A stretch of 64,000 bases of DNA, from positions 94,178-158,177 of the forward strand of contig NZ_JAMQVC010000005.1 in NCBI RefSeq assembly GCF_023721415.1, read 5' to 3'. Position numbers and translations under genes: made by a program. The DNA is from Galbibacter mesophilus. Its GTDB lineage: Bacteria > Bacteroidota > Bacteroidia > Flavobacteriales > Flavobacteriaceae. Below are positions 1 to 7,820 of this stretch, piece by piece; position 1 is the first letter of the stretch; every line of letters begins with the position of its first letter. The notes below the pieces were generated by a model. That model ran no database searches, had not been told where the DNA came from, and saw only the letters and a list, made by a program, of their open reading frames with translations.

Positions 1-112
1 CATCATTGATATTGTTCAACATCAAAACGGAAGCTTCCCCATTTTCCACTTTTTTGGTGTTATAGGCAACCATGCCCTTTACGTTATCGCCGGAAGTAAT
101 ATTAGCTACCAT
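1..112 (-). CDS. Relaxase/mobilization nuclease, N-terminus only (cut by window edge)
   Basis: Only the first 37 residues are in the window. The start MVANITSGDNVKGMVAYN matches the opening of Bacteroidota MobA/BfmB-type relaxases, which nick oriT and pilot the strand during mobilization. The ATG lies inside the last codons of the upstream mobC gene (11-bp overlap), the usual translational coupling of mobC to a relaxase. The catalytic tyrosine and HUH residues cannot be judged because the rest lies beyond base 1. The family call rests on the short N-terminus plus the adjacent MobC. Confidence 0.72.
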   Translation of the reverse strand, partial: MVANITSGDNVKGMVAYNTKKVENGEASVLMLNNIND

Positions 113-488
113 TTTCCAGTTGTTTTATGATGGATTTAAATGAGAGTATAATATCACGGATCGAAACAACATCCCGATAGGATAGTTTGGTAGTGGTTTG
201 GTCTTTAAAAACAAATTTCATCAGACCATTTAGGTTAGTTCCCGCTTTTTTAAGTTGAAAGATTAAACGCTCATCCAGGATTCTATCTTTTTCACTTTTT
301 CCCAATTGCAACTTTTTTAATAGCCGGTCATTTTCTAAGAACAATTTGCTTCGTAGAAAATGGTTAAAAGACTTTGAGCCATATGTTTTTTGTGTTTCAA
401 AAATGACGAGCAAATTTTTGTATTCTTTTTCAGTGAACCGGATTGATATTATTTTATCTCTTGGAGTATTTGTTTTTGGTCTTGCCAT
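102..488 (-). CDS. mobC: MobC-family plasmid mobilization relaxosome protein
   Basis: This 128-residue basic protein would bind oriT and help the relaxase form the relaxosome. The N-terminal half (about residues 12-45) looks like a ribbon-helix-helix DNA-binding segment (ISIRFTEKEYKNL). The C-terminal half has LKKAGTNLNGLMK near residue 80, the hallmark of MobC proteins (consensus around GxNLNQ). The length is normal for Bacteroidota MobC. It overlaps the relaxase start by 11 bp and is preceded by a palindrome-rich stretch that may be the oriT. The family is clear; the role is inferred from family and position. Confidence 0.85.
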   Translation of the reverse strand: MARPKTNTPRDKIISIRFTEKEYKNLLVIFETQKTYGSKSFNHFLRSKLFLENDRLLKKLQLGKSEKDRILDERLIFQLKKAGTNLNGLMKFVFKDQTTTKLSYRDVVSIRDIILSFKSIIKQLENGS

Positions 489-531
489 AATTGATATGTT
501 TTGGATGAATCGACTTTGGAGGTTCTAAATT

Positions 532-607
532 CTTTTGCTGATAAGTAAAAGCAAGGCCTTTAAAATGGTATTTTAAAGGTTTTTGTATTACAAAAACACA
601 CCTTGCT
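532..607. other. Structured intergenic region, candidate oriT
   Basis: The 184-bp gap between mobC and the upstream ATPase gene holds nested inverted repeats. An outer pair AGCAAGG (550-556) and CCTTGCT (601-607) encloses a perfect 10-bp hairpin CCTTTAAAAT/ATTTTAAAGG (557-579) and a 7-bp hairpin TTTTTGT/ACAAAAA (580-596). A CTTTT/AAAAG pair lies just to the left. Such clustered palindromes directly upstream of mobC-relaxase genes are the usual place for an oriT. The AT-rich hairpins could instead be a terminator for the ATPase gene. No nic site was identified. Confidence 0.45.
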
Positions 608-672
608 CTTTCCTACGACACATTGATTTTAATCCTGGGCGAAAATTCCAGAATGTAATCTTTAATGGGAAG

Positions 673-1368
673 CTAAAGTCTTCTACTATCTCCATCTAGT
701 TGAAGAATATTACACATTCGAATTATTCTATCGGAAACCCTTTCACCATATCTTTTTTGAATTTCATTGATGCTTAGATTTGATGTTATGTATGTTTTGG
801 TATTATTTTCAATAAAGGCATTATACCTTCTCTCCAGAATAGTTTGGAATATATCTTCCTTGCCAAAGATGTAGGTATTGTTAGCTTCTTTTTCACTACC
901 AAGATCATCAAAAATGAAATTCCCTTTTGAGTAGTTGCCTATTATATAATCTTTATATCTATCCAAGTTGTACTTAGAAACAACCTCCTCAGCAGAAATC
1001 AATGGAGCCCATAATTTCTTAATTCCGTATTTAACTGAAACATTTTGAATTATTTTAAAGCTTGTCGTTTTCCCTGAGCCTGGTTTTCCATATACAAAAA
1101 GCCCTTTCTCTAATTCTCCATTATGATCATTTTCGAAAGAAACGTCTCTAGCCCAGTATTTACAGAATAGATTGTAAAAGTTTTTGTTATCTGCATCAAC
1201 CACAAAACTTCTGTTTTCTAATTCAAAAAATGAAATAGCCTCTTGGTTGAATATGCGTTTTAAATTATGAGTCATGATTTTGTTATTTCTTTCTTTTTTT
1301 GGCGCAATTTTTTTTCTTTCTTTTTGCAATTCTAAAACCTTTTTGACATGAACTAATCCTCTCCTCAT
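673..1368 (-). CDS. DnaC/IstB-like AAA+ ATPase of the mobile element
   Basis: A 231-residue P-loop ATPase. Walker A GKPGSGKTT is at residues 94-102, Walker B FIFDD at 151-155, a sensor-1-like TYITSNL at 192-198, and an arginine-finger-like GERVSDRI at 208-215. This order and size fit DnaC/DnaI helicase loaders and the related IstB group. It follows a small HTH replication gene (1390-1851), so loading a helicase at the element's own origin is the likely job. The first 31 residues are lysine-rich and may be an over-extended start; Met32 is the alternative. The fold is secure, the role inferred. Confidence 0.75.
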   Translation of the reverse strand: MRRGLVHVKKVLELQKERKKIAPKKERNNKIMTHNLKRIFNQEAISFFELENRSFVVDADNKNFYNLFCKYWARDVSFENDHNGELEKGLFVYGKPGSGKTTSFKIIQNVSVKYGIKKLWAPLISAEEVVSKYNLDRYKDYIIGNYSKGNFIFDDLGSEKEANNTYIFGKEDIFQTILERRYNAFIENNTKTYITSNLSINEIQKRYGERVSDRIIRMCNILQLDGDSRRL

Positions 1369-1389
1369 ATACTATTATTTTTTCCCTTT

Positions 1390-1851
1390 TCATTCCAAAG
1401 GTTGTCCCCTTGAAAAATTTGATTTTTTAGTTTCCTCTATTAAAGGATTTTTATCTGAATCATTTTTTATTCTATTGGGCTTTTTATTCTTATGTGTAGG
1501 ACTTTTACCGTGTCCGTTTTTTACCGTGTCGGTATTTTCCCTACACGGTGAAACTTGGATGGGTTGCTCATTTATTATATAACAGTTTGCTCCAAATTGC
1601 CCTCCTTTTCGCTCCTGTTCAATTTTAGTAATCCATCCAGAATAAACGAGTTCATTCAAGTATTTTCTTAGAGTTTCAATTGAATAACCCATCGCCTTCG
1701 CTAACCCATAATTATAAAATTTCCAGTCATTACTTTGACTTGCCATATAAATGAATAATAGACGTGCCCTATCTGAAATCTCTTTATCTCGAATTAGTTT
1801 ATTAGGGATTACAGTAAATCCACTTTTCAGGTTATTTTTTATATTATTCAT
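1390..1851 (-). CDS. Winged-helix replication-type protein of the mobile element
   Basis: This 153-residue protein has an N-terminal winged-helix region (about 10-85). The segment NKLIRDKEISDRARLLFIYM with a following TLRKYLNELVYSGWITK recognition/wing pattern is typical of helix-turn-helix replication initiators and DnaD-like proteins on plasmids and integrative elements. The C-terminal third is hydrophilic, rich in Lys and Asn, and probably disordered. It lies 21 bp upstream of the DnaC-like ATPase gene and 10 bp downstream of the excisionase-like gene, forming one leftward operon. A replication-initiation role is inferred from this pairing. Confidence 0.6.
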   Translation of the reverse strand: MNNIKNNLKSGFTVIPNKLIRDKEISDRARLLFIYMASQSNDWKFYNYGLAKAMGYSIETLRKYLNELVYSGWITKIEQERKGGQFGANCYIINEQPIQVSPCRENTDTVKNGHGKSPTHKNKKPNRIKNDSDKNPLIEETKKSNFSRGQPLE

Positions 1852-1861
1852 GATTGAATAA

Positions 1862-2173
1862 TTACCTTCTACTTGGTTTTACTAAATGAGGGTTTTTTCG
1901 AGCTATTTTTAACAATTCAGCTTTACTGTAGAATACTGAGCGCCCAATCTCATAGTAAGGAATTTTGCCTTTTTTCTTCAAGCTTATAATAGTAGGTATC
2001 GATATCCCAAGTAACTTCGCAGCGTTGGCTTGAGTTAAACGATCTTCTTCGGGGTCAATGGGGAGGTCTGAAATAGTTTCTGTCTTTCTGATTTCATCAA
2101 TAATCATTTTGACAGCTCTTTTTAAATCTTTTTTGTTGTGTGTGTAAAATAGAATGTTGCCCATGTTAATCAA
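1862..2173 (-). CDS. Excisionase-like helix-turn-helix protein (HTH_17 family)
   Basis: This is a 103-residue DNA-binding protein. Residues about 46-95 (LTQANAAKLLGISIPTIISL followed by KGKIPYYEIGRSVFYSKAEL) form the MerR/Xis-type winged HTH found in HTH_17 excisionases. In integrative elements such proteins bend attachment-site DNA to favour excision and often also act as repressors. It sits between the integrase pair and the replication genes on the same strand, as expected for Xis. Met4 is an alternative start three codons in. Excisionase versus transcriptional regulator cannot be decided from sequence. Confidence 0.7.
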   Translation of the reverse strand: MINMGNILFYTHNKKDLKRAVKMIIDEIRKTETISDLPIDPEEDRLTQANAAKLLGISIPTIISLKKKGKIPYYEIGRSVFYSKAELLKIARKNPHLVKPSRR

Positions 2174-2261
2174 ATTTTAGCTTTAATAATCGTTTTCGTG
2201 AGCTAAACTAGATGTAAAATGGGGTCTTGGGAAGTTCCCAGTCTAAATTTGGGATGTTATT

Positions 2262-2915
2262 TTATTGAAAAAGCTTAAACTGAGCAATGGTTGAGGAAGA
2301 GAAAAATTGTTCCTTAAAGTATGATTGGTTAGCATCAAATTTCTTGCGCAGTCCATCTTTTGATAATCCAATGTTGGGAACATTTAAATGTTTCAATTCA
2401 GTAACCATTAAACATTCTAAAAATATCTTTTTCGGTTGGCTCTGTTGGGAAGTTATTTTTTTATTATGAAGCAGATAAAACATAAATCCTGTTAAAAGTT
2501 TAACTTTTCTCTTATTTAAAAAAGTTAAAGACGTGCCATAATTTGGTATAGTACCGTATTTACTATCCCATTCAAAAATGTTATTGATAAATACATTTAT
2601 TTGTTGCTCTTGCTTTTCATTTTTTGGTGCTAACAGCCTAACTAAGACTTTTTTCAAATCGTTTGGATTCTTGTTTAGAATTATCTTTCTTTCATTCCTA
2701 GATTTAACCTCTTCGATATCCGTAGGTTTAATGTGTTTCGAATAGCTTTGGAAGCTTAAAGTGATAAAGCCTGCAAAACAGAATAGAATCCCACTGAGCA
2801 TAGCTAGTTGAAACATTATGTCATTATTATCTACAACTATCCATAAAGCGGCAAACAGAAAAATAAATGCTAAATTTAAAAGTCCAAGATTTTTATTTAT
2901 CCAATTTTTTATCAT
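2262..2915 (-). CDS. Unrecognised membrane protein of the mobile element
   Basis: I do not recognise the family. The frame is open from 2972, but Met at 2915 gives 217 residues and cuts the overlap with the integrase gene from 80 to 23 bp. Two hydrophobic helices lie near the N-terminus (LLNLAFIFLFAALWIVV and LAMLSGILFCFAGFITL), followed by about 160 hydrophilic, lysine-rich residues that probably face the cytoplasm. The overlap with the integrase suggests co-transcription. It could be cargo such as a defence or exclusion function, or an accessory of integration; nothing in the sequence settles this. Confidence 0.55.
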   Translation of the reverse strand: MIKNWINKNLGLLNLAFIFLFAALWIVVDNNDIMFQLAMLSGILFCFAGFITLSFQSYSKHIKPTDIEEVKSRNERKIILNKNPNDLKKVLVRLLAPKNEKQEQQINVFINNIFEWDSKYGTIPNYGTSLTFLNKRKVKLLTGFMFYLLHNKKITSQQSQPKKIFLECLMVTELKHLNVPNIGLSKDGLRKKFDANQSYFKEQFFSSSTIAQFKLFQ

Positions 2916-4158
2916 CTTTCTGAATTTTATTCCAAGTGTTGTCCATTTCATTTTGTTTAAAATCTTCTGCAATTTTTACATAACGCTTAAAAGTACTTTC
3001 CTTTTTATGTCCCGTAATATTTCGAACAACCATTTCCTTCATTCCTAAAATCAAACTATTGGTTACAAATGTTTTTCTGGCCGTATGACTAGTAATAAAC
3101 TTATGTTTTGGTTCTGTTGTATCTATTCGTTTTTGACCCACATACCTCGTTATAGTGGTTGGGGTGTCGATTTCTGCATCCGCGCAACATTCTTTTATGT
3201 AGCTATTAAACTTTTGGGATGATATAACAGGAAGTGGCTCATATAAGGTATTCTTATACTTATCAAGTATAGCTTTGGAATAATTATTTAAAGGAATAAT
3301 ATGGTCTATAGTCTTAGTCTTCTGTATATTTAATTTGATGTGATCTTCAAAAATATTTGATGCGCGCAACTGTTTTATATCGGAAAACCTTAATCCTGTA
3401 AAACATCCGAAACAATAAGTATCCCTCACGTGCTCTAGTTTCTTCGATTTAAACTTATGGTTATAAAGCTTCATTAATTCATCCATTGTCAAATAAATCA
3501 CTTCAACCTCCTGCTGGGAAGTTTTAAATTTTTTAAAATCCAGATTCTCATGATAACCCCTATCAAAAGCCCAATTCATGAATGTTTTGAGAATGCTTAT
3601 AATTTTATCGAAATAGTTAACCATTATCCCTTTCTCTTGAAAGGAGTAGTCTCTTATCTTTTCAAAAAAATCAATTGTTATGGTTTCAAACCTTAAAGGG
3701 TAATCCTTTTTAATAGAGAACTCTTCAATAAAGTTTTTGGCGGTGCCATAACGGATTAATGTGCGCTCAGCCTTGGTGCTTCTACCTGTCTCTATATATT
3801 CATCAAATGACGGTAAAAATTCATTAGCTAGAGTTATTCCTTTCAAACCAGAATTTAACTTCTCTTTTATATATTCTTTAGTGGGGGTGATATCATTTAA
3901 TAAAATATACCTTTGAAGCTTCCGTAACTTTTCCGCAAATTCATCAATTTTTTGATTATACTCAACAGCGTAGTTGTAAGGTTCTTTCTTTTTAGAAGGA
4001 ATAATCCGCTGGGTTCTCTCATCCCAATGCATTTTATCGCATTTTACTTCTGGGACAGCTTTGAACAATTTAAAACCATTTGCCGAGATTAATGTTCTAA
4101 TAGGTGCGTATCCATCTTTATCGAATTTATCCGTTCTTAAATGAAATGAAACTTTCAT
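2893..4158 (-). CDS. Tyrosine recombinase/integrase
   Basis: A 421-residue site-specific recombinase of the Bacteroidota integrative-element type. It has an arm-binding N-terminus (SFHLRTDKFDKDGYAPIRT), a SAM-like core-binding domain in the middle and a C-terminal catalytic domain. Visible catalytic residues are Arg in CFTGLRFSD, the HTAR box (His-x-x-Arg), His in ITGHKKEST and the nucleophile Tyr in FKRYVKI. The frame is open 90 bp further upstream, but that extension is hydrophobic and unlike the family; ATG at 4158 begins the conserved domain. The gene reads away from a putative attachment site 157 bp upstream, the standard arrangement at the end of an element. Confidence 0.9.
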   Translation of the reverse strand: MKVSFHLRTDKFDKDGYAPIRTLISANGFKLFKAVPEVKCDKMHWDERTQRIIPSKKKEPYNYAVEYNQKIDEFAEKLRKLQRYILLNDITPTKEYIKEKLNSGLKGITLANEFLPSFDEYIETGRSTKAERTLIRYGTAKNFIEEFSIKKDYPLRFETITIDFFEKIRDYSFQEKGIMVNYFDKIISILKTFMNWAFDRGYHENLDFKKFKTSQQEVEVIYLTMDELMKLYNHKFKSKKLEHVRDTYCFGCFTGLRFSDIKQLRASNIFEDHIKLNIQKTKTIDHIIPLNNYSKAILDKYKNTLYEPLPVISSQKFNSYIKECCADAEIDTPTTITRYVGQKRIDTTEPKHKFITSHTARKTFVTNSLILGMKEMVVRNITGHKKESTFKRYVKIAEDFKQNEMDNTWNKIQKDDKKLDK

Positions 4159-4314
4159 ATAAATTAATTTTGATTTAAATATACAAAAGGGGATACAAAT
4201 AGGGATACTTTTTTGAATAAAAAGTAAATTAAACACATATAAAAACAAATAACCTATCCTATGTATAACAGTATTATTTGGTTTAAAAGGGATTAAAAGC
4301 GGTTAAATTTAATG

Positions 4315-4333
4315 GTACTCCCGCCTCGAGTAC
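4315..4333. other. Putative attachment site (attR/attL core) of the mobile element
   Basis: GTACTC (4315-4320) and GAGTAC (4328-4333) are perfect inverted repeats around the 7-bp spacer CCGCCTC. This is the geometry of a tyrosine-recombinase core site (short arms around a 7-bp overlap). It lies 157 bp outside the integrase start. The right part (CCGCCTCGAGTAC then a terminator hairpin) reads like the 3' end of a tRNA gene, a common target of such integrases; a Leu tRNA would fit but is a guess. The partner site and intact tRNA would be left of base 1. This is inference. Confidence 0.5.
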
Positions 4334-4335
4334 TT

Positions 4336-4370
4336 AAACCCTTGTTAATCATTTTGATTTTCAAGGGTTT
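4336..4370 (+). terminator. Intrinsic terminator, probably of the tRNA gene used as attachment site
   Basis: AAACCCTTG (4336-4344) pairs perfectly with CAAGGGTTT (4362-4370). An inner AATCA/TGATT pair extends the stem, and a T-rich tail follows. No protein gene on the plus strand ends nearby, which supports its belonging to a tRNA gene displaced by the element. Confidence 0.6.
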
Positions 4371-4385
4371 TTTGTTTTTGAACTT

Positions 4386-4393
4386 TAACTTTG
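4386..4393 (+). promoter_or_regulatory. Bacteroidota -7 box for the hemolysin III gene
   Basis: TAACTTTG matches TAnnTTTG exactly and lies 25 bases before the ATG at 4419. No convincing -33 TTG was found at the usual spacing. Confidence 0.5.
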
Positions 4394-4418
4394 CACTCTT
4401 TCTTGTAAATTATCTTTC

Positions 4419-5039
4419 ATGCATCAAACTAAAAAAGAAGAATTATGGAATGCCGTTACGCACGGAGTAGGGGCGGTGTTGAGTTTGGTTGGGCTTGTTG
4501 TCTTGTTAACTTCAGATAATCATAAGACCGAATTTAGCACGTTAAGCATTTGGATGTATGGGTTGTCTGCTTTTCTGCTATTTTCCATCTCAACACTATA
4601 TCATTCGGTGAGTGATGCGGAAAAAAAGATTTTTCTTCGGAAGTTAGATCATATCAGTATCTATTTTTTGATTGCCGGCACCTACACCCCTGTTTGCCTC
4701 ATTGCGTTGGAAAATGGCTCTGGTTGGTCTATGTTTTGGGTTGTTTGGGGAATAACTGCCGTGGGGATGATTTTAAAACTATTCTTTACTGGAAAGTTTG
4801 AGTATTTATCCTTGCTACTCTACCTAGCTATGGGCTGGCTTATCATTTTTGATGTTCAAAACCTTATTGCAACGCTTTCCAGAGAATCGCTTACGCTTTT
4901 AATTGTTGGTGGTTTATTTTACACCGTCGGAGTTGTGTTTTATGCTATTAAAAGAATTCCATATTACCATGTAATTTGGCACTTCTTTGTTTTAGGCGGT
5001 GCTATAAGTCATTATTTTATGGTGCTGAGTTTGGTTTAA
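4419..5039 (+). CDS. Hemolysin III/TrhA family (PAQR-like) membrane protein
   Basis: A 206-residue inner-membrane protein with about seven hydrophobic helices. Family signatures are visible: ELWNAVTHGVGAVLSL at the N-terminus, STLYHSVSD with its histidine, KLDHISIYFLIAGTYTP in the middle and YHVIWHFFVLGGAISH at the end. The conserved His and Asp residues form the metal site of PAQR-type proteins. Bacterial members are linked to membrane-fluidity homeostasis; 'hemolysin' is a historical name. It overlaps the convergent DUF4268 gene by 4 bp at the stop codons. The length is standard. Confidence 0.9.
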   Translation: MHQTKKEELWNAVTHGVGAVLSLVGLVVLLTSDNHKTEFSTLSIWMYGLSAFLLFSISTLYHSVSDAEKKIFLRKLDHISIYFLIAGTYTPVCLIALENGSGWSMFWVVWGITAVGMILKLFFTGKFEYLSLLLYLAMGWLIIFDVQNLIATLSRESLTLLIVGGLFYTVGVVFYAIKRIPYYHVIWHFFVLGGAISHYFMVLSLV

Positions 5040-5464
5040 GCCTTTATAAAATCTTCGAAATCCAAATAGAATTCTTCAAATTTCTGCATGTTCTCATTTA
5101 GGAAAACCATGGTTTCTTGCCAAGTATTTTTATTGTGAATGCTCACCCCTTCTTTCAAAACAAAAATTCTAGATATTTCTTTGCCGTTATCCAAGTAATG
5201 AACATCTTCATAAACGGCCTCTGGAAGATAATTTTCTTTTAAAACCGATTTAAGCGATTCCATTTTTTCGTAATACTTAATTCGGTTCTCCAAATCCTGG
5301 TGTTCAATATCTAGCATCACCATGGCCTTTTTCTTGTCAAAATAAAATTTAAAAGAAAAGTCCTTAATCTTGGTGTTGTATAAAATCCACTTCCGAGGAA
5401 ATGATTTTCCGAATGAAATCCAAAATTCTTTTCTAAGTGCTTTTGATTCTTCCCTACTGAACAT
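5036..5464 (-). CDS. DUF4268 domain protein
   Basis: A 142-residue soluble protein. The start RKEFWISFGKSFPRKWILYN and the central FYFDKKKAMVMLDIEH are what I recognise as DUF4268, a small PD-(D/E)XK-like alpha/beta domain that also occurs at the end of some restriction-related proteins. Stand-alone copies like this one are common in Flavobacteriaceae and their function is unknown. It is a single gene, tail-to-tail with the hemolysin III gene. Confidence 0.75.
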   Translation of the reverse strand: MFSREESKALRKEFWISFGKSFPRKWILYNTKIKDFSFKFYFDKKKAMVMLDIEHQDLENRIKYYEKMESLKSVLKENYLPEAVYEDVHYLDNGKEISRIFVLKEGVSIHNKNTWQETMVFLNENMQKFEEFYLDFEDFIKA

Positions 5465-5706
5465 TGTTAAAATAAATTATGGATGCAAAAATACACATAA
5501 AGATTGCTAAGAGTAAAATTTAAAACGCCTGCAATGCAGTTGAATGTTAATTAGGTTTTGTTTTCTCAATTTTATCTTTATTTTCACGTCAAAATATAAA
5601 TATTCAGCAATAAGTATCGTTACTTATTTGATGAATTGATATGTAATGATGATTTTTAGTAAGTATTTGCTAAAATAAAGGAATCCCTAAATTACTGTAA
5701 AGATTA

Positions 5707-6900
5707 ATGAAACGAAGAGATTTTGTAATAAAAGGTAGTGCGGCGTTAGCGGCGACATCTGCTTTTGGTTCGGTGGCTAACAATGTATTTTCCAAGGAGA
5801 AACCCATTCAAATTGGAGTGATTGGTACCGGTAGTCGTGGAGGCGGATTAATTCCGTTTTTAAATGAGATTGAAGGTGTTGAGGTAGCCGCTTGTTGCGA
5901 TGTTTTGCCTTTCCGTTTGGAAAATGGTTTGCGTAGAACAGGCAATAAAGCCAAAGGGTATGTCGATTACCGAAAATTACTGGACGATAAAAATATAGAT
6001 GCTGTTTTAATTGCTACTCCTTTTGCCACGCATGGTAAAATTGCCATAGACGCCCTTCAAGCTGGTAAACATGTGTATTGTGAGAAAACCATGACACGTG
6101 GATATCAGGAAATAAAGGAACTGATAGATACGGCCAAAAACTCTGGAAAGATAATGCAAACAGGGCATCAATACCATAGTTCGCGGTTGTATGTAGATGT
6201 AGTTAAATCCATTCATGAAGGAAAAATAGGTGAAATAGCTGCTTTTGAATGCCAATGGAACCGTAATGGTGATTGGAGGCGAGCAGTGCCAGATCCTTCT
6301 TTGGAAAGAGCCATCAATTGGAGGATGTATGAAGAATTTTCGGGCGGACTAACCGCGGAACTTTGCTCGCATCAAATCGATTTTGCCAATTGGGTTACTA
6401 AATCCACTCCTGAACGTGTGATGGGAATGGGAGGCATCGATTATTGGAAAGACGGTAGGGAGACTTACGATAATGTGCATTTGCTATATGAATATCCAAA
6501 AGGGATTAAGGCAAAGTTTACTTGTTTGACTTCTAACTCCAAAGATGATTACCAGATTAAGGTTATGGGCGATAAGGGAACGCTTATTCTTGATTACACC
6601 AAAGCATGGTTCTATCCGGAAGGTGCCTATGAGGCCAAAAAATTGGTTGGCGAAGTAGATGGTGTATCAGGAGCCACAATAAACAATGGTTGGGATGAAG
6701 GCAAAGGAATTCCCCTGCCAAACAATCATGCGAACCCAACAAAGCAGGCCTTAATGGATTTTAGGGATAGTATTAGAACCAATACCACACCAATCTCCAA
6801 TGCGGTTACGGGAGGAAAAGCCGCTACTGCCGTGCAAATGGGAATCGACGCAATGCATCAAAATAAAATCGTTCATTGGGACGAGGTATCGCTTATTTAA
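5707..6900 (+). CDS. Tat-exported Gfo/Idh/MocA-family oxidoreductase
   Basis: A 397-residue NAD(P)-dependent sugar oxidoreductase-type protein. It opens with a twin-arginine signal (KRRDFVIKGSAALAATSAF), so it should be exported folded with its cofactor. The Rossmann fold starts at about residue 35 (IGVIGTGSRGGG). The family's Glu-Lys motif appears as YCEKTMT, and TGHQYHSSRL follows. The C-terminal alpha/beta domain contains GGLTAELCSHQIDFANW. Exported members act on sugars or glycosides; the substrate here is not evident. There is no sugar-transport neighbour. Confidence 0.9.
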   Translation: MKRRDFVIKGSAALAATSAFGSVANNVFSKEKPIQIGVIGTGSRGGGLIPFLNEIEGVEVAACCDVLPFRLENGLRRTGNKAKGYVDYRKLLDDKNIDAVLIATPFATHGKIAIDALQAGKHVYCEKTMTRGYQEIKELIDTAKNSGKIMQTGHQYHSSRLYVDVVKSIHEGKIGEIAAFECQWNRNGDWRRAVPDPSLERAINWRMYEEFSGGLTAELCSHQIDFANWVTKSTPERVMGMGGIDYWKDGRETYDNVHLLYEYPKGIKAKFTCLTSNSKDDYQIKVMGDKGTLILDYTKAWFYPEGAYEAKKLVGEVDGVSGATINNGWDEGKGIPLPNNHANPTKQALMDFRDSIRTNTTPISNAVTGGKAATAVQMGIDAMHQNKIVHWDEVSLI

Positions 6901-6923
6901 ACGGGGTCAATAACCTAAAAAAG

Positions 6924-7151
6924 ATGATAATAGAACATTCTACAATAATAACCGCAATATTCATTTTTTCGATCAGCACTTTTTTCTGTTGGAAGATTTT
7001 AAGTAATTACACTAAAAAGCAACTAAGTGAAAAGATGCAAAAACAATGGAATTCAAAACTTTATTTGTGGCAGGGTGTAATATTTTACAGTACAGGATTA
7101 ACATTTCTCTTTATGTTTATTTTAAAATGGTCTAACATTTTATCATTTTAG
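6924..7151 (+). CDS. Small two-helix membrane protein, hypothetical
   Basis: A 75-residue frame starting at ATG 6924, 23 bp after the oxidoreductase stop. An open frame continues upstream to 6876 but overlaps the previous gene, so the internal start is preferred. It has two hydrophobic segments (IITAIFIFSISTFFCWKIL and GVIFYSTGLTFLFMFIL) separated by a basic linker. I do not recognise a family. A weak terminator-like hairpin lies about 100 bp downstream. Confidence 0.45.
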   Translation: MIIEHSTIITAIFIFSISTFFCWKILSNYTKKQLSEKMQKQWNSKLYLWQGVIFYSTGLTFLFMFILKWSNILSF

Positions 7152-7248
7152 AATTTTTAGATAATAAATACCTATTCCTGCTAAATTTTATCTTGTGGGG
7201 TGAAAAAAACATAGAACTGAAAACAAAGTCGGAATAAATTAAAATTCA

Positions 7249-7275
7249 GCCACTCGTAACTAGGAGTAGCTTTTT
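7249..7275 (+). terminator. Possible terminator after the small membrane gene
   Basis: GCCACTC (7249-7255) pairs with GAGTAGC (7264-7270) with one mismatch and is followed by five T. It lies 98 bp past the stop at 7151. Confidence 0.4.
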
Positions 7276-7431
7276 GATTCTTGACAATTTAAAAGTTTGC
7301 CCAAACAAGAGATGTTTTACGAATAGTAAAATTAGAATATGGCTATAAATAGAGAATTTTTACACGATGCTATCGTACGGCAATAAGGGCTGTTAAAAAC
7401 TGCTCTGGACACCTTTGAAACTCCAACCGAT

Positions 7432-7705
7432 ACGTCTATTAACCTGTCCTAACAGGTTGTATAACCCCAAAATATACGTTTACTAACCTATCCGTTGGTA
7501 TAAAAGAATGCTTTTTCCACGTCTTTAACCGCTTCGTCGGGGTTATTTATACAAATCGACACGTCTTGCAACCTAAAATTTGGGGTTAAAACACCCAAGT
7601 TTGAGGTTAAAAAGGGAAAAATAGACGTCAATTATGCCGCCATTTAGGTTTGGGGACCTAAAAATTTCATTAAAATAATCCGTTGGATAGGTTCTATAAC
7701 CTATC
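7432..7705. repeat. Gene-free region with a ~43-bp spaced motif and several hairpins
   Basis: The 669-bp gap 7152-7820 has no convincing gene. The motif ACGTYT with a following AACC recurs at 7432, 7476, 7519 and 7561 (steps 44, 43, 42) and a partial ACGTC at 7625. Hairpins lie between the copies: AACCTGT/ACAGGTT (7441-7458), GTATA/TATAC (7459-7477), TTTAGGT/ACCTAAA (7643-7662) and GATAGGTT/AACCTATC (7686-7705). A CAAGTT/AACTTG pair follows at 7765-7787. One plus-strand frame from 7339 reads like protein broken by several stops, so a decayed gene is also possible. Confidence 0.4.
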
Positions 7706-7820
7706 AAGACCTATAAATTATGCGGAACGAGACCAAAACAACGTATAAAGAATGTTCTTAAAGGCAAGTTGTGGCATGCATAACTTGTTAGTCCCGAAAC
7801 AATTATGCGGGAGAGGAGTA

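Noticed and set aside
346..528. 60-residue plus-strand frame opposite mobC
   Set aside because: Shadow of mobC and part of the candidate oriT gap; no start signal.
4158..4248. Longer integrase start at 4248
   Set aside because: The extra 30 residues are hydrophobic and precede the conserved arm-binding start; ATG 4158 fits the family.
7432..7625. CRISPR array suggested by regularly spaced motifs
   Set aside because: The motif is only about 6-13 bases and poorly conserved, spacing is short, and no cas gene is in the window.
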